64,000 nt of DNA from Dyadobacter sp. CY347 (lineage in GTDB: Bacteria > Bacteroidota > Bacteroidia > Cytophagales > Spirosomataceae). A program made the translations under genes and the position numbers. Location: positions 372,001 to 436,000 of the forward strand of contig NZ_JAKFFT010000007.1 of assembly GCF_021502655.1 (NCBI RefSeq), written 5' to 3'. The notes below the pieces were generated by a model, which saw only the letters and a program-made list of their open reading frames with translations, was not told where the DNA came from and made no database searches. Positions 44,322 to 51,793 of this stretch are shown here, piece after piece (position 1 is the stretch's first letter; every line of letters starts with the position of its first letter).

Positions 44322-45212
44322 TTAGTTCAGACTCATCTTCTTGAATTCCAGCGGTTTCATTCCGGTTTGCTTTTTGAACAAACGCGTGAAGTAGGAGCTG
44401 TTTTCGAAACCTAGCCCGTAAGCAATTTCTGCAACGCCCTGGCTGCCTTCTCTTAACAGATTTTTTGCTTCTGAAATTAATGATATGTGAATGAGGTCCA
44501 TGGCGGTTTTGCCCGTTTCCTGTCTGAGCAAGTCGCTGAGATAACGCGACGAGACATTGAGCTGCTCGGCGATGGAGTTTACACTTGGTAACCCCTTCGT
44601 TTGCAGATATCCATGCCCGTAATAGGCTACCAGCGCATCATTGAATTTGGTTACGGTTTTGCCCGACATGTCTGTCCGATTGAGAAACTGCCTTTTGTAA
44701 AATCGCTGCGCATACATTAAAATCGATGCGATGTGGCTCAGAATGATCTCACGGCTATATTCGTCCGGATTATTTTGGTATTCCGCCTTCACTTTGTCGT
44801 GCAATTCCCAGATCACCGCCTCTTCTTTTGGGGAAAGGTGCAGTGCTTCGTTCACTTCGTAGTCAAAATAACCGTATTTCTGAATGGCATGGTGGTGTTC
44901 GTGGCCGGCAAGGAAATCTTCGTGAATCAGGATCATAAATCCCTTTTCTTCAAATTCAATGTCCTTGATTTCAATGATCTGACGTGGTTTGACAAACATC
45001 ATCGAGCCTTCGCTGTGGTCATATTCTGTTCGGCCATAACGGATAATGCCGGATCGTAACTTCTTGAAACCGATCATGTAGGCGTCACTGGTGAACTCCC
45101 GGTTGCCTAGCGTGCAAGCATTGTTGCAAGCATTGATGCTGAACAAAGGATTTTCCGGTGGCGGCCAGCCATTGCCCTTATGGATCTCGCTTATCGTTTT
45201 ATAATGTTTCAT
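44322..45212 (-). CDS. AraC-family transcriptional regulator
   Basis: The 296-aa protein has an N-terminal cupin-like domain and the AraC C-terminal DNA-binding domain (SVNSIAEQLNVSSRYLSDLLRQETG, then VAEIAYGLGFENSSYFTRLFKKQTGMKPLEF). It lies 64 bp downstream of the SDR gene on the same strand. The direct repeat at 46162-46196, upstream of that SDR gene, has the spacing typical for AraC-family operators and is its best candidate target. Confidence 0.88.
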   Translation of the reverse strand: MKHYKTISEIHKGNGWPPPENPLFSINACNNACTLGNREFTSDAYMIGFKKLRSGIIRYGRTEYDHSEGSMMFVKPRQIIEIKDIEFEEKGFMILIHEDFLAGHEHHHAIQKYGYFDYEVNEALHLSPKEEAVIWELHDKVKAEYQNNPDEYSREIILSHIASILMYAQRFYKRQFLNRTDMSGKTVTKFNDALVAYYGHGYLQTKGLPSVNSIAEQLNVSSRYLSDLLRQETGKTAMDLIHISLISEAKNLLREGSQGVAEIAYGLGFENSSYFTRLFKKQTGMKPLEFKKMSLN

Positions 45213-45276
45213 TTTTATTGCGAAAAAACGAATTGTTCATAGTTAACAATTAAGCTGTTTTTATAATTCGGCTAAC

Positions 45277-46101
45277 TCAATGTCCGTGCGCTGCAATGCT
45301 GACATCCTTCCAGGTCTGAATGTCTTTCAATCGTTCGGTATATACGTCGTTCATTCCGTGGTAGGCGATTTTTCCCAATAATAATCTTAGCGGAGGATTC
45401 GGGCTGTCGATAACTTTCAGGATAGCATCCACAGTCGCTTCGGGCTTGCCCCAGGTTTCTGGTTTGTCTCCCGATTCGGCGAATGCAGCTCGCACGGGGG
45501 CATAATCCTCAATGTCCGATGTGGTCTGAACTGCGGAATTTCCAGCCCATTCTGTTGCATATCCATTGGGCTCAATGAGTGTGAATTTAATTCCAAGATG
45601 TGCCACTTCGCTAGCAATGGTTTCGCTTAGACCTTCTACCGCAAATTTTGATGCATTATATAACCCCAGCATCGGCAATGTTGTCAGTCCCAAAAAGCTG
45701 GAAACCTGAATGATATGCCCTGATTTTTGCGCTCTCATCACAGGAAGCACAGCCTGTGTAACCCAAAGCAAACCGAAGAAGTTGGTTTCCATTTGCGCCC
45801 TTGCCTGCTCTTCCGTTGTTTCTTCCACGGTTCCAAATACGCCGTATCCGGCATTGTTAATGAGGATATCAATGCTTCCGAAATGTTCTTTCACCTGTAA
45901 TACGGCTTTGGTTACGGCGTTTTTGTCGTTGACATCAAGCTGAACAGGCAGAATGTTGTTGCCATAAGTGGCAACCAAATCATCTAATGCTGAGATGTTT
46001 CTTGCGCTGGCGGCAACTTTATCGCCACGTTTCAGCAGTGCTTCTGCCCACAATTTTCCAAATCCTCTGGATGCGCCGGTAATAAAAATGGCTTTTGACA
46101 T
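45277..46101 (-). CDS. Classical SDR-family oxidoreductase
   Basis: The 274-aa protein has TGASRGFGKLWAE (residues 8-20), NNAGYG (about 84-89), a serine in QVSSFLG and the YNASK catalytic motif (about 153-157), then EPNGYATEW. It is an NADP(H)-type short-chain dehydrogenase acting on an unknown carbonyl substrate. It is divergent from the UvrA-like gene and upstream of an AraC gene. Confidence 0.88.
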   Translation of the reverse strand: MSKAIFITGASRGFGKLWAEALLKRGDKVAASARNISALDDLVATYGNNILPVQLDVNDKNAVTKAVLQVKEHFGSIDILINNAGYGVFGTVEETTEEQARAQMETNFFGLLWVTQAVLPVMRAQKSGHIIQVSSFLGLTTLPMLGLYNASKFAVEGLSETIASEVAHLGIKFTLIEPNGYATEWAGNSAVQTTSDIEDYAPVRAAFAESGDKPETWGKPEATVDAILKVIDSPNPPLRLLLGKIAYHGMNDVYTERLKDIQTWKDVSIAAHGH

Positions 46102-46161
46102 GATCTTATTTTTTTGTGTTTTTAATGTTTATTTTGATGACACAAAGTTGGCGCGTATGCC

Positions 46162-46196
46162 AGCGGATAAATAGCTCATTTGAGCGGAAGAATAGC
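46162..46196. promoter_or_regulatory. 14-bp direct repeat with 21-bp period, AraC-type operator candidate
   Basis: AGCGGATAAATAGC (46162-46175) and AGCGGAAGAATAGC (46183-46196) share 12 of 14 bases and lie exactly two helical turns apart. GCTCA-TT-TGAGC (46174-46185) is a palindrome across the gap. The site lies between the divergent SDR and UvrA-like genes. Confidence 0.65.
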
Positions 46197-46247
46197 ACAG
46201 AATTACTACGTTCTGTTGCCAGCCATGAATTATAAAATCAGAAAGCC

Positions 46248-48500
46248 ATGTATCAGGAATTTATTGAAATCCGGGGTGCCCGTGAGAACAATCTGAAAAA
46301 TGTATCACTGCGCATTCCAAAGCGTAAGATCACCATCTTCACCGGCGTGTCGGGTTCGGGAAAATCGTCCATTGTGTTTGACACGATCGCCACGGAGGCG
46401 CAACGCCAGCTGAATGAAAATTTCAGCATGTTTATCCGGAATTTTCTCCCCAAATACGCCCAGCCACACGCCGACGCTATTGAAAATCTTAGCATGGCCA
46501 TTGTGGTAGACCAGCGCAGACTGGGTGGGAACTCACATTCAACATTGGGTACGATTACGGACATTTCGCCCGTTCTGAGGCTTTTGTTTTCCAGGATCGG
46601 GCATCCGCATATCGGGAATTCCAATGCGTTTTCCTTTAATGATCCGCAGGGAATGTGCCTGGAATGTAATGGGATAGGGAAGAAAATGGGCGTTGTGGCG
46701 GATTCGTTCCTGGATATGAGCAAGTCGCTGAATGAGGGCGCGGTGCAGGTTCCGGTGTTTGCGACCTGGGAAAAAAGCAGCTACGCCAGCTCCGGGTTTT
46801 TTGATAATGATAAAAAGCTGTCTGATTTTACAGATGAAGAAATGGAGCTGCTGCTATATGGTAAGGATTTGAAATTCAAGCTGCAAGTCGGCGGCGGGAG
46901 CATGAATGCAAGTTACCTGGGCGTTATTGAAAAATTCGAAAAAGCATATATCAGAAGGGACGTTAAGACCTTATCCGAACGCACGCAAAAGGCGGTGGCG
47001 CCCTTCATCGCGCTCGGTCCATGCCCATCGTGCAAAGGCGCAAGGCTGAGCCAGGCGGCGTTAAGCTGCAAAATCGACGGCAAGAACATCGCAGAAATGT
47101 CGGCCATGGAAGTTTCCGAACTGGTTGCCCTGATCAGCAAAATCAATGATCCGCTGGCTACATCCATGGTGGCTACATTATCGGAAAGGTTGCAGCATTT
47201 GGCGGACATTGGTCTGGAATATCTGAGCCTGGATCGCGAAACAACCACGCTGTCGGGCGGTGAATCACAGCGCGTGAAGATGGTTAAGCACCTGAGCAGC
47301 AGTCTTATTGATGTGATGTATATTTTCGATGAACCTAGCGTTGGCCTGCATCCGCGGGATGTGCACAGGCTGAACGAATTGCTCGGAAAGTTGCGTGATA
47401 AAGGGAATACAGTGATCGTGGTTGAACATGATCCGGATGTAATAAAAGTTGCAGACCATATTGTGGACGTGGGGCCGCACGCAGGAAGCAAAGGCGGAAA
47501 CATTGTTTTCGAAGGAACGTATGCCGAGCTGGTTAAGGCAGATACACTTACAGGCCGCCATATCAAGCAATCATTGCCACTTAAAGAAAAATCACGCAAA
47601 GCTTCGGGTAAGCTTTCTGTGAAAGATGCAAAGATCAACAACCTGCATAATGTAAGCGTCGACATTCCTAGCGGCGTTCTGACGGTGGTTACAGGCGTGG
47701 CTGGCTCCGGCAAAAGCTCACTTATCAACCATGTGTTTTTGAAACAACACCCCAAAGCAATCGTCATTGATCAGTCGGCCGTAGGCACTTCCACGCGGTC
47801 GAACCCGGCTACATATACGGGTGTGATGGATGATGTGCGCAAGGCTTTTGCGAAGGAGAATGGTGTTAGTGCGTCATTATTCAGCTTTAATTCGCAGGGT
47901 GCTTGTCCCGCTTGCCAGGGACTGGGCGTGATTTACACTGATCTTGCCTTCATGGACGGCATTAAAACGCCTTGTGAAATTTGTGAAGGGAAGCGTTTTA
48001 AGGAAGAAGTGCTGGCTTATAAGCTGGATGGAAAGTCTATTTCCGATATCCTGGAAATGACCGTTTTGCAGGCATTGGATTATTTTACACAAAAAGACAT
48101 TTTAAATAAATTACAGGCTATGAGCGATGTGGGCCTCGATTATCTCACACTTGGCCAGCCGCTCAGTACATTGTCGGGTGGGGAATGTCAGCGCATCAAG
48201 CTGGCCAGTGAGTTGCATAAAAAAGGCAGCATTTATGTCCTCGACGAACCTACAACGGGCCTGCATATGTCCGATATTACGCATTTGCTTTCCATTATGA
48301 ACCGGCTTGTAGACGCAGGGAACACAATGATCGTCATCGAGCATAACCTGGATGTGATCAAAAACGCGGACTGGATCATTGATATGGGGCCGGATGGCGG
48401 AACAAAAGGCGGGAAAGTCGTTTTCGAGGGCACACCGTTGCAGCTCCTTACCGCCGAAGGATCCATCACCAGTTTATATCTCAAAACCGCAACGGCCTGA
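46248..48500 (+). CDS. UvrA paralogue (short, UvrA2/DrrC-like ABC ATPase)
   Basis: The 750-aa protein is about 200 residues shorter than UvrA. It keeps both ATPase cassettes: GVSGSGKSS (about 34-42) and GVAGSGKSS for Walker A, LSGGESQR and LSGGECQR signatures, and IFDEPSVGLHP and VLDEPTTGLH for Walker B. Zinc-finger cysteines (CLECNGIG, CPSCKGAR, CPACQGLG, CEICEG) are present. The size suggests loss of the UvrB-binding/insertion domains, as in UvrA2 or drug-resistance proteins such as DrrC. It probably protects DNA against adducts or intercalators. Confidence 0.88.
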   Translation: MYQEFIEIRGARENNLKNVSLRIPKRKITIFTGVSGSGKSSIVFDTIATEAQRQLNENFSMFIRNFLPKYAQPHADAIENLSMAIVVDQRRLGGNSHSTLGTITDISPVLRLLFSRIGHPHIGNSNAFSFNDPQGMCLECNGIGKKMGVVADSFLDMSKSLNEGAVQVPVFATWEKSSYASSGFFDNDKKLSDFTDEEMELLLYGKDLKFKLQVGGGSMNASYLGVIEKFEKAYIRRDVKTLSERTQKAVAPFIALGPCPSCKGARLSQAALSCKIDGKNIAEMSAMEVSELVALISKINDPLATSMVATLSERLQHLADIGLEYLSLDRETTTLSGGESQRVKMVKHLSSSLIDVMYIFDEPSVGLHPRDVHRLNELLGKLRDKGNTVIVVEHDPDVIKVADHIVDVGPHAGSKGGNIVFEGTYAELVKADTLTGRHIKQSLPLKEKSRKASGKLSVKDAKINNLHNVSVDIPSGVLTVVTGVAGSGKSSLINHVFLKQHPKAIVIDQSAVGTSTRSNPATYTGVMDDVRKAFAKENGVSASLFSFNSQGACPACQGLGVIYTDLAFMDGIKTPCEICEGKRFKEEVLAYKLDGKSISDILEMTVLQALDYFTQKDILNKLQAMSDVGLDYLTLGQPLSTLSGGECQRIKLASELHKKGSIYVLDEPTTGLHMSDITHLLSIMNRLVDAGNTMIVIEHNLDVIKNADWIIDMGPDGGTKGGKVVFEGTPLQLLTAEGSITSLYLKTATA

Positions 48501-48517
48501 TCAAGGCCGTTGCGGTT
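48485..48517. repeat. Perfect hairpin overlapping the uvrA-like stop codon
   Basis: A 14-bp perfect GC-rich stem (48485-48498 and 48504-48517) with a GATCA loop encloses the stop codon at 48498-48500. It lacks a clear T tract, so it is at best an imperfect terminator between convergent genes. Confidence 0.6.
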
Positions 48518-48530
48518 GTCGCCTTACGGA

Positions 48531-49658
48531 TCACCAGAATTTTGGCTTTTCTAATGTGCCGCCCTGTTCCCGGCAGTCAGTACAACTTGCAGGCGATCCC
48601 AGGACAAATTCTCCCCGCAAGCCGGCAAAAGACAATAACAGGGATGTAGTTTCAAGCCCGCATTGCCTGCTACTGAGCGGGTTGCATACGACATCAAATG
48701 TATCAGGCATCATACAGCTCGGGAATCTTCCGAGCTTTGGCGTGATCGTGAGCCTTTTCGTTTCTTCGGTTGACGCGCTGAAATAGCCGAACACGAGTTC
48801 TTTTCCGTCGGTAATGTTCTTGATATTTCCGGTCACCTGCGAAGGCTGGGGATCAAAGAGACTTCCTGTGCCTTGTGTGGTTTTGGAAAGTGCCGTCCAA
48901 TATTCGAATGCCGGCCTGGAAAGGCCATATTGCCGTACAAGGACGCTGTATTTTATGTAAAGTTTATTGGTTGAAACAGGGACTTTGAACAGTGGCAGGT
49001 CTTTGATAATGTCGCTGGAAAGTTTTACCGTTGTCCCCAGCAGAATGCTTCCCGATCGCATATTTCCCCAGCATTGGTTGATGTCTTTTGTCCGGGAAAC
49101 GTATTTTTTATCAATTACTTCGAGACCCGTCTGGTAAGCCGCGCGGTATTCCCAGGTTTCTTCAAATTTCCAGCGGTAGAATTGCGTCTTTCCCTGTGCA
49201 TCGTGCGCATTGACATAAAATACCATTGCATCCTGGAAGCTGTCAAACTTGGTGGTTACACTGTCGATGGCTGGCGTAATGCTAACTGTCACATAATCGG
49301 ACAAATATTCGTTTCCATCCTGCGTTTTGATGCGGATCCGATATTTGTCGGCGGTGTTATACTGTCGCGGCGGAAGCTCATACATGCCCGCACGTGCCTC
49401 AGTAAATGCATTCACTTCCCCCGATTCCGATTCAACGGAGACCGCTGCCTGGGATTCGATCGTTGGGCCGGCCGTTTGATTTACATTTTGCGTTCTCCTG
49501 AGTTCTATCCTGCTTGTGTCATTTCCTACATTCAGAAATCCATCCACAACCAGGTGATTTTCAACGGAATTGACCTCTGGCGGAGAGAACGGCTCAATGC
49601 AGCTGTCCATAAAAAACAGCAAGACAAAAGAAATAAACCTCAGTAAACGAATTTTCAT
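48531..49658 (-). CDS. DUF4249 lipoprotein (orphan)
   Basis: I start at ATG 49658 (375 aa), two codons inside the longer GTG frame. It has a lipoprotein signal (FVLLFFMDSCIEPF) and the DUF4249 pattern ENHLVVDGFLNVGNDTSRIELRRTQ, like 42472-43428. The C-terminus is cysteine-rich (SRQCGLETT, ASCTDCREQ). No TonB receptor gene is next to it, unlike the other copy. Confidence 0.8.
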   Translation of the reverse strand: MKIRLLRFISFVLLFFMDSCIEPFSPPEVNSVENHLVVDGFLNVGNDTSRIELRRTQNVNQTAGPTIESQAAVSVESESGEVNAFTEARAGMYELPPRQYNTADKYRIRIKTQDGNEYLSDYVTVSITPAIDSVTTKFDSFQDAMVFYVNAHDAQGKTQFYRWKFEETWEYRAAYQTGLEVIDKKYVSRTKDINQCWGNMRSGSILLGTTVKLSSDIIKDLPLFKVPVSTNKLYIKYSVLVRQYGLSRPAFEYWTALSKTTQGTGSLFDPQPSQVTGNIKNITDGKELVFGYFSASTEETKRLTITPKLGRFPSCMMPDTFDVVCNPLSSRQCGLETTSLLLSFAGLRGEFVLGSPASCTDCREQGGTLEKPKFW

Positions 49659-49985
49659 AGCCACTTTTCTTACTAAGTTCTGAAATTGTCAGTAAAACGA
49701 GAAACAATAGCGCAAAATTTATCATCGGATGGTTACTTATGGTGCTAGAAGGCATCTAGAACTTGTCGCGGATCTTCTGCCAAACTGCCTGCCCAGATAA
49801 TCGTATAAATATTTAGGGAAATGGGGGATTATATACAGATCATCCGCCAAAAAGTGTACTACAGATACCAAATCTGACAGTACGGATAATATCTGTTTCC
49901 TACCGCAACGATCCCGAGCGAATATTGTGTCATTCTAATAGCCAGGGTGTTACCTAAAATTTATTCAACTTTTATCTATTGAGCC
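49659..49985. other. Intergenic control region upstream of LytTR gene
   Basis: No gene is seen in 327 bp. Four CAGAT/ATCTG pentamers cluster at 49836-49895: CAGAT at 49836 and 49862, ATCTG at 49872 and 49891. ACAGAT and ATCTGT (49861-49866, 49891-49896) form an outer inverted repeat. They may be regulator sites for the LytTR gene or the orphan DUF4249 gene. Confidence 0.4.
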
Positions 49986-50375
49986 ATGAAAGCAACTTTA
50001 ACGAACCCATTCTCCTGGACCGCCAATCCAGCAAACATTGACAATGCTAATCTCATCGCAGTTCACATGCACGGTAAGATCCTGTGGGTGTCGGCGCGGG
50101 AGATCACGTATCTGGAAGGCGAGGGGAATTATACGTACATTCACACACGCCAGGGAAAAAAATATCTCGTTTCCAAGACGTTGAAAGTGGTGGTGGAAAT
50201 TTTGAATGTAGATTTTATCCGGATACATAAATCGTACATTGTTAACCCGATGTACATTACTGCGCAAATCGAGCCCGATACGCTTTTGCTCAGCTGCGGA
50301 CGGAAAGTGCCTATCGCCAGAAGAAGAATGCGTGAAATCCACGAAATGCTGGCGGGCGAATATCTGGCAGCATAA
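49986..50375 (+). CDS. Single-domain LytTR DNA-binding protein
   Basis: The 129-aa protein consists of a LytTR domain (ILWVSAREITYLEGEGNYTY near 32-51, VDFIRIHKSYIVNP near 75-88) with no receiver domain. Such short LytTR proteins are common in Cytophagales and act as stand-alone transcription factors. No sensor kinase is adjacent. A terminator follows. Confidence 0.88.
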   Translation: MKATLTNPFSWTANPANIDNANLIAVHMHGKILWVSAREITYLEGEGNYTYIHTRQGKKYLVSKTLKVVVEILNVDFIRIHKSYIVNPMYITAQIEPDTLLLSCGRKVPIARRRMREIHEMLAGEYLAA

Positions 50376-50405
50376 GGATTATAGAGCAATATAACCATTA
50401 AGGCT

Positions 50406-50439
50406 AAGCCCCGGATCCGCAAAGGTCCGGGGCTTTTTT
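50406..50439 (+). terminator. Terminator after the LytTR gene
   Basis: AAGCCCCGGA (50406-50415) and TCCGGGGCTT (50426-50435) form a perfect 10-bp stem followed by a T run. Confidence 0.9.
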
Positions 50440-50504
50440 GTTTTGTTGTCAACGGGCACGGATATTTAAGGTCCTGGCGAAAACCACTTAACACGGCATC
50501 AGTT

Positions 50505-50717
50505 ATGGCTAAGAAAGCGAAGAAAAAAGCAGCGACGAAAGCAAAGACCAGCGGCAAGAAAAAGAACAAATTAGGCGTTAAAAACTCCCTCGTCAACAAC
50601 ATCAACGCCCGCAAGAAAAAAGGCACCTCCCGCCCAAAAAGCAAAAAAACCGTCAGTAAAAAGTCTTATACCAAGATGAAAAAGAACTGGGGTAAGGGGA
50701 AGAAGACGAGGAAGTAA
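50505..50717 (+). CDS. Highly basic Lys-rich small protein (putative nucleic-acid binder)
   Basis: The 70-aa protein contains 27 Lys and 3 Arg and no Asp or Glu. It reads like a histone H1-tail or ribosome-associated tail (MAKKAKKKAATKAK, then GKKKNKLGVKN, KSKKTVSKKSYTK). It probably binds DNA or RNA non-specifically. It converges on the hydroxyacid dehydrogenase gene with a gap of only 2 bp. I do not recognise a named family. Confidence 0.6.
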   Translation: MAKKAKKKAATKAKTSGKKKNKLGVKNSLVNNINARKKKGTSRPKSKKTVSKKSYTKMKKNWGKGKKTRK

Positions 50718-50719
50718 TC

Positions 50720-51667
50720 TTACGACACAACATTCAACGCTTCCCCGTGCATGAAACTTTCCAGGTTGTCGGCGACCATTTGGAGCAGGCGTTTTCTGGC
50801 TTCGAATGTGGCCCAGGCTACGTGGGGGGTGATGATGCAGTTGGGTGCGGAAAGTAGGGGGTTGTCCGGTTTTGGCGGTTCTGTGGATAGGACGTCCAGT
50901 CCGGCTCCGGCGATGGTGCCGATTTTTAATGCTTCGGCAAGGTCGTGTTCCTGGATGAGCGGGCCGCGGCCGGTGTTGAGGATGATGGCGTTTCGCTTCA
51001 TACGGGCGAGACGTTCTTTGTTGACGAGCTCTTTCGTTTCATCGGTTAACGGACAATGCAGGCTGACCACGTCGCTACTTTCAAACACTTCTTCCAGAGA
51101 AACCATTTCGACTCCCTCGGTTGGCGTTGGATGCTTTCTATACGCAACTACTTTCATCCCGAATGCCAGCGCAATTTTCGCAACTTGTGACCCAATGTCT
51201 CCGAGCCCAATGAGCCCCATTGTTTTCCCTGCGAGCTCGGTTAATGGTGTTTTCCAATAACAAAAATCCGGCGATGCAACCCATTCCCCTGCAAAAACGC
51301 TTTGGCTATGCAGCTCGGCATGGTTAACAACCGCCAGCAGCAATGCAAATGTCTGCTGCGCCACAGAAGCAGGACCATATGCCTTCACATTAGTAACTGT
51401 AATGTTGTGTTTTCTGGCAGCATTTATATCAATGTTATTAAACCCGGTCGCCATCACACCAATGTATTGCAACTTCGGCAACTGATCTAAAATCGCCTCG
51501 GTTAGCACCACTTTGTTTACCAAAAGCACTTCCGCATCCTTCGCCCGTTCCACAATTTCCTCCGCATTTGAGCGCTCATAAATTTCGGCATGCCCCAGTT
51601 TATGGATCGGCGCCCAATCCAGGTCACCCGGATTCAAGGTGTAGCCGTCTAAAATTACGATGTTCAT
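50720..51667 (-). CDS. D-2-hydroxyacid dehydrogenase
   Basis: The 315-aa protein has the NAD-binding motif GLIGLGDIGSQVAK (about 147-160), the substrate Arg region NTGRGPLIQE (about 231-240) and the catalytic His in ITPHVAW (about 283-289). It is related to glycerate/hydroxypyruvate dehydrogenases, which reduce 2-keto acids with NAD(P)H. No pathway neighbours define the substrate. Confidence 0.9.
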   Translation of the reverse strand: MNIVILDGYTLNPGDLDWAPIHKLGHAEIYERSNAEEIVERAKDAEVLLVNKVVLTEAILDQLPKLQYIGVMATGFNNIDINAARKHNITVTNVKAYGPASVAQQTFALLLAVVNHAELHSQSVFAGEWVASPDFCYWKTPLTELAGKTMGLIGLGDIGSQVAKIALAFGMKVVAYRKHPTPTEGVEMVSLEEVFESSDVVSLHCPLTDETKELVNKERLARMKRNAIILNTGRGPLIQEHDLAEALKIGTIAGAGLDVLSTEPPKPDNPLLSAPNCIITPHVAWATFEARKRLLQMVADNLESFMHGEALNVVS

Positions 51668-51741
51668 TAACTTATTGATTTGTAAATACTTAATCGATGA
51701 ATTTTGAAATTACATAACTTCCATTTTGAAATTACATAAAA

Positions 51742-51780
51742 AAACCTCCCCGAAACAAGGCTCGGGGAGGTTTCGTTTTT
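51742..51780 (-). terminator. Terminator after the M1 peptidase gene
   Basis: AAACCTCCCCGA (51742-51753) and its perfect complement (51762-51773) form a 12-bp stem, with A tracts that become T runs on the minus strand. Confidence 0.88.
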
Positions 51781-51793
51781 TATTAAAAAAGCT

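Noticed and set aside
44199-44414. 71-codon plus-strand frame starting within the small ORF region
   Set aside because: It runs through a terminator and into the antisense of the AraC gene; only its first part may be a remnant, noted under 44044-44258.
46913-47767. 284-codon open frame on the minus strand inside the UvrA-like gene
   Set aside because: It lies opposite a full-length, motif-complete gene and its translation is low-complexity with no domain.
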